This document shows positions 36,442 to 47,624 of a stretch of DNA of 64,000 nucleotides, piece after piece (the first letter of the stretch is position 1; every line of letters begins with the position of its first letter). The stretch is from assembly GCA_036346275.1 (NCBI GenBank), contig CM070711.1, forward strand, positions 44,951,435 through 45,015,434, in the 5' to 3' direction. The notes beneath the pieces were generated by a model, which was given only the letters and a program-made list of their open reading frames with translations, was not told the DNA's origin and did no database searches. Both the position numbers and the translations under genes were made by a program. Source of the stretch: Otatea glauca. Taxonomy: Eukaryota > Streptophyta > Magnoliopsida > Poales > Poaceae.

Positions 36442-36990
36442 CAGAGCGACCTTGCTAGGGAGGTGCACGCCGAGGTGGTCGCACTTAGGTCCGCACTCGG
36501 CTTCGATCACGCGTTGGAGGCCACGTTGGACTAGGTGCGAGGGATGGTGGACTGGGTGATCGCGAAGTCTTGACGCATCATCGAGCTGACATCGTGTCGG
36601 AGGTCTAGGGAGGAGGACGTCGTTCCACGTGTCGACCACTCATCCTCGGTACGCCGGCGACATACCCAGCACATGTCATCTTGCGCACCACGTGCTACAC
36701 CTCCTCTCGACGTGGCGGGGGCTCTAGCTAGCAGCGAGACATGGTGTCTGCTGGATGTTCCCAAGTAAACCTTTGGTGTTTATTCGTACTTAACAAATTC
36801 TTCATAATTCGCACATGTAGTTCTAATGCTGTCAAGTTTTTTCGTATGCAGCCGACGTTCCGGACGCCGGCGATAATGACATCCTCTAGTACGGCCATGC
36901 CACCTTGAACGCCTGTGATGATGACATCGACTACCGCACTTACTTTGTTGGCCTCCCAGGAGCCCATAGGAGCCTCCCACTCGTAAGGCA
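36442..36990 (+). pseudogene. Unrecognised two-exon coding remnant
   Basis: The sequence is GC-rich and behaves like exons. An acceptor-like GACATGCAG at 36441 is followed by a frame reading SDLAREVHAEVVALRSALGF. A donor-like AAGTAAAC occurs near 36762. A second acceptor-like CGTATGCAG near 36850 leads into ADVPDAGDND and then NACDDDIDYRTYFVGLPGAH. In-frame stops interrupt both parts. I do not recognise the family. It could be a captured host fragment or an eroded TE gene. The hAT-2 element follows directly. Confidence 0.35.
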
Positions 36991-36998
36991 CATGGGAG

Positions 36999-38490
36999 CA
37001 GGGTTTGAAATCTCGTTTTTGGTTGACATCTCGGGGTGGGTGAAATCCAAAATTTCACCGAGATCTCAGAATTTTGGACTAATCTTAGACAAAATACAAA
37101 AACAAAAATTCAAATTCAATTTCTTTTCAATCGAGATTTCTGAGATTTCGTCGAGAAATACCGAAATTCTCGCCAAGAATATCGGAGATTTTGGTAAAAT
37201 TGAACCAAGCAAAAAATGGTGAAAAGCATGTTGAAATTTTTTGTGGATGGTCCTGACACATCACTAAAGTTTCCATAAAAATTTTAGATGTTGATCAAGA
37301 TTGAGGAAGTTTTAAAAATTCGGGAGTGGTACTATCCTGATAAAAGGTTGACCAACATATTTGAACCGAATGAAAAATGGAACAAATCACATTATAACAT
37401 TTTGAATTTTTGGATGGTAATTATGCATCAATAATGTTGCCAAAAATTTTCGGATGATGATCAAGCATCAGGAATTTTGAAAAAAATATGAAAGTGCTAT
37501 TGTCGTGATAAAAGCCTTATCGGTAAACTTCAACCGAATGGAAAAGGTTCAAACCACGTTATAAAATTTTGAAAGCTTTTGTCGATGGTCCTAACGAATC
37601 ATAAATGTTTCCATAAATTTTTTTGATATTATCAAGCTTCAATGATTTTTAAAAATTCTGACAGTGCTATGTCCTGATAAAAGTCGATGATCAATACATA
37701 GATTTGCTTTAGCAACCAAAAAAGGTTTAGAATTTTTGGAACTTTTACAAAAGGGTGATAAGAAAATTCTTAAGCTCTCATAAAAATTTGGATCATGATC
37801 ACTCTCCAGTGAATTTATAAAATTCTTACACTGATACTGTACCATTTATGTTTTTTCTATTTTTGATTTTTGAAATATAACAAATGAAGTTCAATGTTTT
37901 CATAGATTTGATTGAGCAAACAAAAAAGTTTAAATTTTTGAAAATTTTGGATAAGAGTTCTGAGGAAATTCTTAAGCTCATAAAATTTTTAGATCATGAT
38001 CACACTCGAGAAAATCTATAAAATTCTAACAAGGTTATTGTCTCAGTTATGTTCATTCAGTTTTCGATTTTTAAAGATAACAAATGATGTTTAATTATTT
38101 TGAAAATTTTTATGTATGATCCTACACTACTAAACATAGTACCATAAATTTTTTAGAGCATAATCAAGCTTGTAAATTTTATAACAATATGAAAGTATTT
38201 TTGCCAAAATAATAAAATGTCTCAACAATTCAGTTTTTCAACAAATTTTCATGGAAGATGACTTTCTTAAGGGTTATTGGGTCAAATCCGATCAAAAAAA
38301 GTCAAAACTGGTCAAATTACCAGAGATTTCGGTGAGATTTGGCAAAATCTCACCGAAATTTCTAAGATTACTGTAGCATTTTTAAATTTTATCAAAAAAA
38401 ATTACGCAATCGAGATTTTGGATTCCATCCTAGCCGAAATCTAAAATCTCGGGCGAGATTTCAAAAATTTCGTCAAATTTTGGAACCTTG
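36999..38490. mobile_element. Non-autonomous hAT element (hAT-2), 1492 bp
   Basis: The ends are CAGGGTTTGAAATCTCG on the left and CAAGGTTCCAAAATTTGACG on the right (reverse complement). The flanking octamers CATGGGAG (36991-36998) and CTTAGGAG (38491-38498) agree at six of eight bases. It is related to hAT-1 but in opposite orientation: the 'aacccttaagaaagtcatc' block of hAT-1 (near 34500) appears inverted near 38265. There is no transposase ORF; the interior is built of diverged repeats of roughly 180-200 bp. Confidence 0.75.
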
Positions 38491-38498
38491 CTTAGGAG

Positions 38499-39055
38499 TT
38501 CAATAGACATCCTACGGACCAGTCCCCTAAAATAGGTAAAAGACTCATCCTTTAAGGTCTTGAAAAATACCCAAGAATATCTCGAAAAATCATCGACAAT
38601 GACAAGAGCATATCACTTCCTACCAGCTGATTGCACTCTAGCTAGACCAACAGTGTCTATATGCAAAAGCTGTCCTGATGCATCGGTCATCACCATGGTG
38701 ACTGGGGATGAGTAGCAACAACCATTTTGCCATATCGGCAAGAAAAGCAAACTAAATCTTTGACCATCTTGAGTTTGAGCAAACTACGAATGAGATCATA
38801 GTTGCTAACTCCAGTCAAATGATCAAAATCAATGCGACCAAGTCTCCTATACCAGAAGAAGAGATCACAGGACTCAGAATCAACTAAGCAACAGAGAGAA
38901 TAACCAGAAGAATCATTGCTTTGGGGTTCTTTATGTGATAGTGCCTTTTCTGAGAAAAACGAGGTTGAACAGGAAAAAAACATGACTTCAAAAACGAAAA
39001 TCGATGAATATTTTGATTGGCTAATCCAAATCTTGTGAAACTTTGTAGGCACCTT
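38499..39055 (-). pseudogene. Copia GAG-pre-integrase and integrase fragment
   Basis: Minus-strand frames read LFFWYRRLGRIDFDHLTG and KDLVCFSCRYGKMVVATHPQS, the pre-integrase zinc domain, followed beyond a frame change by integrase start words such as LLHIDTVG and LVIVDDFSRYSWVFF. It is a short piece without RT or LTRs, of a family different from the Angela-like element. It lies directly against hAT-2. Confidence 0.8.
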
Positions 39056-40882
39056 CCTATGGATGTTAGGAACCTATTCCAACCTTAATCACAAGGATTG
39101 ATATCAAAACTCTTACCCTTTTCTAGTTCATGGAAGAGTGCACAAAAATGAGCTCAAGAACAAAAACTTAGCCCTAAGCTTGCTTGTGGGATTTTGATGA
39201 TGAAGATGATCCTAGATAGCCTCTTACATGTCATAGCAAGCAAGAATACCCAAGAAAGATCACTCAAATAAGCAGGATTAAGATCTACCTCAAAATCTTC
39301 CTTCTCAACCTAAAAATCGATTTCTCGGAGAAACTTGGATGATCAAGAAGAAGCTTGCCTAGATGATTGAGGAGATGATCCACAGAGGATACATCTATCA
39401 TTCATATATCCTTAGCAGTACGAGATCAATCAAGAAAGAAACCACAAGAAAAGATCAAGAGAAAAGCAAGAAGAAGATCAAAGCTTAAGGCAAAACTTGA
39501 ACATGAAGATGATTTGTATTAAGATCATGAGGAGTGTTTACAAAGCCTCTCACACCCAAGGTCAAAGCTCCCAAGGAGCACACACACAACACAAGAACAC
39601 CAAAATCTTGTGGGAAACCTAATCTTAATCTTAGTGCTTCCAGGCTTCTCCTCCCCATACATCTCCTTATATAGTAGAGGCATCCCTAACCCTAAACCTG
39701 GACACACGAATGGATAACATCCACATTTACATGGGCTAACCCGAAACCCAACACTCTTAACAGGTTTTCCACTCACATAAGTACGCTTCTCAAAACAGCC
39801 TTCACATTAACGCCAAATCCGCTTCGCGAGGCCGAATTTGCGTCCAACTCCACTTTGGCGTGACCTAAACCACTTAGGCCACCACCGCAGTTTTCCAAAC
39901 CGCCTTGACAGCTAGTATTGGGCAAATTACCAATTTGCCCCAATGACCAGTCTTCCTTCTCCTCGAAGCATAACCATGCTTCGCGCTTTCCACGTGACTC
40001 CAATGACTTGACAACAAGCCTCTCACGCATCTAGACTCCCTCGGACCATTCTCGTTTGCAAACAGGCCCAAGTCACTTGGTGCACCACATGTCCTTGACC
40101 GCTTCACCATGGCGGCATCGGCTTCCTGGATCGTTCTGGACCTCAACTCCTCCCTAAGTCTAGTCTTAGTCCATGCCGTTGCCCGCTATGTTCATCACCA
40201 ATGCTTCACGCTCCGGTTCCTTGTCTTCCCGGCTTGCAACCACTTCCCAGCCTCAGTCGTCTTCCAATGTCCCTTGATCGTTATGTACCTTAGCTCTCCT
40301 AACCTAGTCCCGGTCTCGCCTTTGCCTCACCATGACCTAGCCCCAAAGTTTTGCAACCACATAGAAAAGAAACACAACACATAACACTATTCACAATAAA
40401 TGCAATTACCAATTAAATTATCATAGCAAACATCACAATTTGCTAGAAAGTTGGCACTACCGCCTCCTAGAGCCAGTAGTACCTCAGGACCGGTACTATC
40501 GCTCACCCTGGAACCCCCGAGAGTACCTTCTTTGAAAAATAACTATCGCGCCTTTGGGTCGCTAGTGCCGCTCCCCTGGCACTATCGCTCCTAGCTCGTC
40601 GGTAGTGCTGCTATGCTAAACCACAGAGGAACACCTCTCTGTAAAATAGCTACCAACACTCTTAGGCCAGTAGCACCGCAGGGCCGACACTACAACTATC
40701 CCAGGCCGAAAGTGCCGTCCGGCCAGCACTACCACCACTACAAGGCCAGTAGTGCTATCCAACACTGAAAACACCTCAAATTGCTTTAAATTCAAAATAG
40801 AATCCAAATCAAACTCAAACTTAAGCACCACATACTCAAACACTGTCAATAACTCATCACCAATATGGATAGACCTCCACAT
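39056..40882. other. Noncoding LTR-retroelement-derived sequence
   Basis: No gene is supported. A candidate LTR edge TGTTAGGAACC lies at 39064, and a TATA-like CTATATAAGG on the minus strand is at 39664-39673, upstream of words such as GGTTTCCCACAAGATTTTGG. The part from 40440 to 40760 is rich in dispersed short words like 'agtagtgc', 'ggcactacc' and 'ggtactatcgct'. It probably belongs to the Copia element whose integrase fragment lies to the left, but borders were not resolved. Confidence 0.4.
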
Positions 40883-40887
40883 GGTAT

Positions 40888-42309
40888 TGAAAGGATCGAG
40901 ATGTCGCCTAGAGGGGGGGGGGGTGAATAGGCAAATTAAAAATTTTGCAGCAAAATAAAATCTCCCGAGTGTCTAAGTCCGGAGTGTCCGTGATTTTTAT
41001 CCGGATACTCCGATATGTCCGGACTGTCCGGGGTCAGGAGTCCGGATACTCCGGATTGGAGACCTCGAAATGAGATTTTAAATCCCTACAATTTTCCAAC
41101 AATCTAATTGAACACAAAAGTTCTAAATACTATCAGGTACCTGGGGATGATGTAGATCTAGAGCCAAACACAGCAATAGAGTAGATCGGGGCTCCCAAAG
41201 TCTAAGACCACAAACCCTAGCAAAAACAAATGAAGAACACGAAGACAATAATTTTTTACCCGAAGTTCGGATTCTTGAAGGGAATCCTACGTCTCCGTTG
41301 AGGAGGCACAAAGCCCGAGTCCCTCTTGACCACTATCCTCCCGGTGTTGCACAAAGCACTCACCGGTCTCCACTTCTTGCCTCTTTCCTTTTGGAGGCGA
41401 GACTTGCCTTCACAAACTTCCGGGGCTCACCACAACAAGTATTGGAGGCTCCCGGTGACTCCTTGCCATCTAGAAGCCCTTCAAACTCCAAGAGTAACAA
41501 ATACGTTGCGAAATCTACTTGGAGGATGAATCTTGTGCTCAAGAATGAAAGATGCAAGCTCAAGGCACTCAAATCCACTCCTTCCCCCCAAAAGATTTAA
41601 ATCAATCACTAGCTTCAAGTGGAGAAAGGAGATTAGGGCTCAAGAGAGTGAGAGAGAGAGTTTAGAATGAATGGGTGCAATAAATGAAGCTCTACCCTGT
41701 TAGGTGAAGAATGAGGGCTTAAATAGGAGCTCCAAATCCAACCGTTGTGAGAGAGCTGCGCACAACCCGGATTATCCGGAAAAATACCCCAAGACTCGGG
41801 TTAGTGAGGTTTAGATTGTACCAAGGAGTTAACCCGAGACTCGGACAAAAACCGGATACTCGGACTAATTCAACCCGGAGTGTCCGAACTTAATCACCGG
41901 TGCCGGACTATCGAGGCGGCCACCGAGGGTGTCAACCGAGTGTCCGGACTAAATGTTCGGATACTCGGATTGGCCCGCCGGCCAGAGTTGTGTTTTTTAA
42001 AGGAAATGAAGTGCTTAGAGTTCTTATGCAATGCAATATTTATCCTTTGAGCACAAGTATATCCTAGAAGTGATTTCCCGTTGTTTCCCCCTTAATAGTA
42101 CGGCTATCCTTGGACTCAATTAAAATAGAAAATTTACAACATAAGTCTTGATGCCGTCTTCACAAATTTTAAATGCGGTGGGGATCTCCAATCGCTTTCT
42201 CATGATGATATAATCTCTACCTCTGCATAGATTCTCACTTGACCATTAGTATTTTAATTGTGTTGCCATCTATCACCAAAACTTCTTTAGGGGCCTAGAT
42301 GCGCTTTCA
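40888..42309 (+). mobile_element. SIRE/Maximus-like Copia solo LTR
   Basis: The sequence begins TGAAAGGATCGAGATGTCGC, passes through a G-run and GTGAATAGGC, and ends GGGGCCTAGATGCGCTTTCA. The 5-bp duplication GGTAT is present on both sides (40883-40887 and 42310-42314). Start and end words are typical of grass SIRE/Maximus LTRs. There is no internal region, so this is a solo LTR of 1422 bp. Open frames at 41298-41600 are LTR sequence. Confidence 0.85.
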
Positions 42310-42314
42310 GGTAT

Positions 42315-42641
42315 TTCATCTTCAACTCTATGTGAGAAATATTAGAATAATTACAAAAACTATTGGTAGTGTAATGATGAGCCAAGCTACTCAGTTATCC
42401 TAAAGAACAGAAATTTCAAAAGGCAAGGTATATGTGACTACCTTTTCACTAACACAGTAAAATCATCCAATTATAATTTGACAAATTTTCCTTAAAAACA
42501 TATACAGGGAATATGATTGCCAAATAATGCAATTCCTCGAGATCATATTTGTGTCAACTTTAACCATTAACCAACAATTTCATAAAATTGAGTTCTTAAT
42601 CATGGAACAATCAAGATGATATCCACTAGGAGCTGTCTAAA
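42315..42641 (-). pseudogene. Second hydrolase copy, promoter-proximal intron region (piece 4 of 4)
   Basis: Part of the block aligns with 6300-6440 of the intact gene, between exons 1 and 2: TTTCAAAAGGCAAGGTATATG against TTTCAAAGGCCTTAGGTATATG, then AAAATCATCCA in both and ATTTTCCTTAAAA in both. Exon 1 itself is not found before the next element starts at 42642. This shows that the duplicate continued nearly to its 5' end. Confidence 0.7.
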
Positions 42642-42957
42642 GATTTTATTAAATAATACACAAAAAATAAAAAATTACAAAAATAATAAGCCAATTTTTT
42701 TTACAAAAGTAGGCTACTGCCGCTTTTTAAAATAGCGACAGAGTTCAATCGCTATTTAGAATTGTGATTTATTGAAGTGGACATCGTGTAGGATCTCTGT
42801 CGCCATTTTGATTAGCGACATAACTCTGTCACCATTTCAATTGGCGACAGAACTCCGTCGTGACTTGAAATGGCAATAGAACTCTGTTGCGACTTGAAAT
42901 GGCAACATAACTCTATTGCCTTTTAAAAATAGTGACGGAGATATTAGTAGGTATGTT
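42642..42957. mobile_element. MULE-B left terminus with GCGACAGA subterminal repeats
   Basis: GATTTTATTAAATAATACAC resembles the MULE-1 tip. It is followed by 'aaaaattacaaaaat' and then repeats of GCGACAGA/TCTGTCGC type (for example 42735, 42810, 42850), parallel in layout to the GGGCGAC arrays. The right end was not found in the window. It interrupts the second hydrolase copy. Confidence 0.6.
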
Positions 42958-43490
42958 CAATTTTTTTTAAAAAATAATACACGAAAAATAAAAAATTACA
43001 AAAATGCCAAAAAGAAAAATTACAGAAGTAGGCCACTGTCATCGTTCTGACTGGCAATGTGTTGTCATATCGGCCTGACAAAGTAGTAGCCAGTGTGTTG
43101 TCACTTCGCTTTGAAAAAGCGGGGCTAGTGTGTTGTCATTGCATGTTTAATGTTCGAACAGAACGGAATGAATGAAGGATACCATTTCATAATAAATGAG
43201 GGGATTACATGGTGCATATAGTTTTGTTCATACAGTTTGGTTCGATGCCTATATTCACGTTGGTACTTTGGACGGTACAAATGGCGACACGAGCAATCAC
43301 AAATATGGACAAAAGTACGATACAAGTGTGCCTTTTGGAATTGTAGAAGGGTGGGATGGTCTACGCTTTATGGGCGGAGGACGTTAAGGCTCGAATGGGT
43401 AACCGTATGATACCCACAGGGAGTGCTGATCGTCAAGACGGCGTGGATGTGGTTGCTGGTCACGGTAGTGACAAGCACAATTGCAACTAG
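42958..43490. mobile_element. MULE-C left terminus and flanking remnant
   Basis: AATTTTTTTTAAAAAATAAT followed by ACGAAAAATAAAAAATTACA repeats the MULE-B tip in the same orientation, followed by 'gtgttgtca' repeats. Because the tip is direct, not inverted, it reads as a second element nested in MULE-B. From 43140 to 43490 minus-strand frames hint at the end of a coding module, but I could not identify it. The right end is outside the window. Confidence 0.5.
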
Positions 43491-43495
43491 CATTG
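43491..43495. repeat. Target duplication CATTG of the Gypsy solo LTR, left copy
   Basis: CATTG flanks the LTR on both sides (43491-43495 and 46631-46635). Confidence 0.93.
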
Positions 43496-46400
43496 TGTCG
43501 AGATACGAATATACAAATCCGGACCCTGTGTGTATACCGCACTAGTCCAGGATCACGCTAGTGCACACAGGCTCAACATTGATGAATATCACAATCATAC
43601 ACATTGGAAACATAATAAAAGACTTCATATATTAATTATAATCTGTTGACTGACCTTATGGTCGAGCTTACATGAATATGCCTCGCAAGGCTAAACTGTG
43701 AATAACAGGTTAAACTGCAGCGGAATGAAAACGTAGATAAACCCCTCAGTATACCACAGGCAACTGACAAGACTCGCACCCTAGACATTCGTCTCTTCCT
43801 GGTACTCCTCCAAAGCTGGTGTAGATTCTTCCTCACCTGGTGACTTTGTTGTTGGCAAGGGTGAGTACATTAAGCACTCAACAAGTTGAGCTCTAACAAA
43901 ACTATATGCAAGGCTTGTTTCAAATGAATGGCTAACATGGTTGTTTTGCAATAAAGCAACATTTCTAAATGAATACAATAAATAGATTGTAAAGACAGTA
44001 AAAACAAGTAACAATAAATAATAACTTTCAAGTATTTCTCAAGTAAACATGGCATTCAACCCTAACATATTCCAAACTTTTCAATGGCATCTTGCCTTCC
44101 CATCCAAGTTTTCATTTTACAAAATCTAACCCTTGACTGTAATTCCCGAGCATTATCCATAACCGCAGACACGGCTATCCGAATAGATTTAATACTCTAC
44201 AGAGGTTATGCGCTTTACCTACACGACATTATCATCTCTTATTGCTAAGCTATTAACACACTTTCTTTGGTGTGTCGGTCAGAGCGATCATGACTAAACC
44301 TTTCAGAAAACCTTTATCCCAATATTGACCCTTCCAGTAAGCCATACACTATCCCTTCCCTCAGCAGAGGTGAAGGTTAGGACCGACATACCGCTAGATT
44401 GATGTGAGACCGCAGTACGCCACATCCTCCGCCATGACCACACTTACATATAACCACACTTCTATGTGATTATCCACCTGAGGTATCACATGTCAAGATA
44501 TTGGTAATCCAACTTAGTTAGGTCTATCCCATACCAGACATGTGGTTGCATATTTGACTTAGTTCAAAGGCTTGCAAGATTAAGTCCTTAATTGACCGAG
44601 GCAAGACTTCCGGCATCCTGGGCCACCTTGGCACACGGCCCATTGCCACTTGCCCCAATCTAAATTATTTACCACCCTAGTTGATAACCATGCACCACGT
44701 GCCATCAACAAGTCAACATAGTTTCTGACACATGTCGCTACAACTCAACATCATTATGTGACATGACACACCTTTTATAAACATATTCCATATTCCATTA
44801 GTCAATATTGACTTTGATATACCAAAAGACATGAGTTAATGTGGCACGGCTAAGCAGACTATTCACTATCTAACCATCCCATATTGATCTCTAGTAGCAA
44901 CCAACTAGTAATGAACCATCCTAGGATAACAAATAATCATGACATACAAATGACAAGGTAGTTATAATCCAATTGGATTGAATAACTAGATCCTATACTA
45001 TTTTCAGAGCAGTTCTATACATAAAATACCATGCAATAATTTAAATCAATCTAGCAATTTTGTAGAAATGGGTTCAACATGATCAAAACACAACTTGCCT
45101 TGGAACAAGTCTTGTTCTTGCTTTGGACCTTGATCTTGAGTCAACGATTCTCCCTCGAACGCTCCGAGCACTTCGATATCCACGCATAACGAGACAAAAC
45201 ACCAAATAAATTCCAAAATAAAGAGAAAAATCTCAAAAAATCAAATAAAATTCACCATTAAATATATCTCAATTTTACAAATGTTTAGAAAATTGAATCG
45301 CCTTAACCGGAGCTCGTATAAAGAAGAATGGGCTCTCGAAAGATTCAAAAATCATAAAATTAGAAAATACCGAATTACTTGAATTATTTTTATACTAAAA
45401 AAATCCCTGATTATGATGTCAATATTTAATTAATAAATCTGAAAAATCTCCATGATGACACGCCAATGGTCCATGGACTTAGTCCATGAGTCCCCACAGG
45501 TCCATGGTGAACTCGGGTGCATGACATGCGTCTGGCTGACAGATGGGTCTAGCGAGGGCCGACTCAGCACATGATGCATTGTCCAATCGAGCAACCACGT
45601 CAGTAGAACTCCTACGTGGCACTAACGAAGCGATGAATCAGCAGCTGACATGGACGTCACACGTTAAGCACTGGATCAATCTACGTTAGCCACGGTGGTG
45701 CGAGGTCCTAGGTCATCGCCGGCGACGGTGGATGGCACCTACGGCGAGCTCCCATCACGATGAATCTGATGACGTGCTCAGTTTCTACTTTAATTACCTG
45801 CAACGCGGCGGTGACATCCAAAAGCGGCGGTGACTTCAGGTCCCAAGGCGCGACGGTGTTCCGATGATACTCCGGCTGATCTAGGGCGCGCAATCAACAG
45901 ATCCGATGATGGCGATCCTGATAAACCTGGTCTTGAGCCTTGGGAGTCACAAACAATGGCGAATCAATGAAACTTTTGTTACGACGTTGCTTGCAAAATC
46001 CCTCAGATCCTGACGAAATGGCGGCAATTTCTGGCGATCCAACAGGGGGCTTTTACTAGAGACCTCAAGGCGAACCGGATGCATGCTTTTATTCGCCGAA
46101 GAGTCCATACACTTGCCGACTTGGTCCTCGAGTCCATGGCGACACGGCACCGAGTCAGAGCAAGGCTCCTGATCGAGAATGACACGGAGAAGATGACCCT
46201 GCGGCTGACACACGGCGGAAACCAACGTCGCATGTGCAACCAACACATCTTGATCTGGGCCACGCGGTCAGACCGGGCTGGTAAAATAGTAACAAGCTGA
46301 GCCAGAGGTTTCAGCCCAAGCACTATTAAAAGATTTTAAAAGCTTTTCCTATTTTAAATATTTATAGAAAATTAAATAAGCCAAATAAAATAGTAAAAAT

Positions 46401-46630
46401 AATAGAATATTTCTGTAAAAATTCTAAAAAATATTTTGAAACATTTTCAACCCAAATAAAATATTTTTAACAATTTTTTAAAAATTTCTCATTATTTAAA
46501 TAATTTCCACAATAAAGCCATATTCAATAGTAATAAATAAATCCAAATAAATTCCAAAAATTCAAGAAATTCAGAAAATGCATAAATGAAATTAAAAATA
46601 TATTTTTAGGCCTATAATTGGGATGTTACA
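43496..46630 (-). mobile_element. Gypsy solo LTR, 3135 bp
   Basis: Read on the minus strand it starts TGTAACATCCC at 46630 and ends CTCGACA at 43496. It contains the shared blocks 'ttgttgagtgcttaatgtactcaccc' near 43860 and CTCTGTAGAGT near 44200. The direct duplication CATTG on both sides proves insertion. There is no pol. Its 3' end is closer to the LTR at 1-1301 (CCCGACA) than to the one at 50614 (CCTTACA). Frames at 45700-46330 are LTR sequence. Confidence 0.92.
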
Positions 46631-47624
46631 CATTGCCGCAACAGTAGTAAGTATGGTAGTCGCTAGAATTTTTTTTAAATAATACATTTTATAATTCAAA
46701 TTGCAAAAATATACCACGAAATCAAAAAATTGCAAAAATGTGCAACTGTCACCCTACCATAGGGCGACTTAGCGACTAAGCGATGAGGTGGGCGAATTAT
46801 TCGTCTTTGTGATTGGCGACAGGATAAGTCGCCCGATGGTAAGCGACATGGCACAAATTAGCCCAATGGTAGGCGACTTGTAGAAATCGCCCAATGAAAG
46901 GGCGACTTGTGAGAAAAATTCTAAATTTTTAAAAAAATTATGAGAGACTTAAAAAAATATGAAAATATTTGGATAAACAGACTTAGGATTCAAGTAAAAT
47001 ATTTATGGTACAATACATGGATTATAAACACATGGATTATAAACACATGGACACAAGGAATAACACAATTGCACATAGAGAATGATATTTATGGTACAAC
47101 ACAACTATCACATTTTGCTGTTCTCTTGCTCACTTGCTTATAAATTTCAGGACTTCCTAGAATTTATACTCTTAACTCGCAGATTCGAAGAATCGTAAAG
47201 CGCATTCAAAACTAAATCAAGATCAAACTCTTTTCTTTCCTATTTGATTCGGACTCCTCTCTTGTTACAGGATTAATTAACTCTAACAATTGTAAATCAG
47301 ACGCTTATTGCATGTGAACAATTCGCAGCCTTCTGCGTGATTCCATGTGGACAAAATCGCGTTTTTGCATGTGAACAATTCGTAGCCTTGTGCGTTATTG
47401 CATGTGGACAAAATCGCGTTATTGCATGTGAACAAATCGCGCTAATGCATGTGAATAAATTTACACCTTGCTTTGCATGTATTTTCCACTAGTGTAATAA
47501 CCCATAATTATTATAGTCGACGACAACTCATGTTATGAATACTTAAATCGAAGCACTTAAACTATTTGTTGAACATACATTAGGCGGATGCACGAAAGTT
47601 CGGATGAACTAACTAACTAAAGCA

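Noticed and set aside
38690..39052. Independent 120-residue gene
   Set aside because: The WYRRLGRIDFDHL and CRYGKM words identify it as a Copia pre-integrase fragment.
45708..46323. Open frames on both strands as a small gene
   Set aside because: They lie wholly inside the solo LTR 43496-46630.
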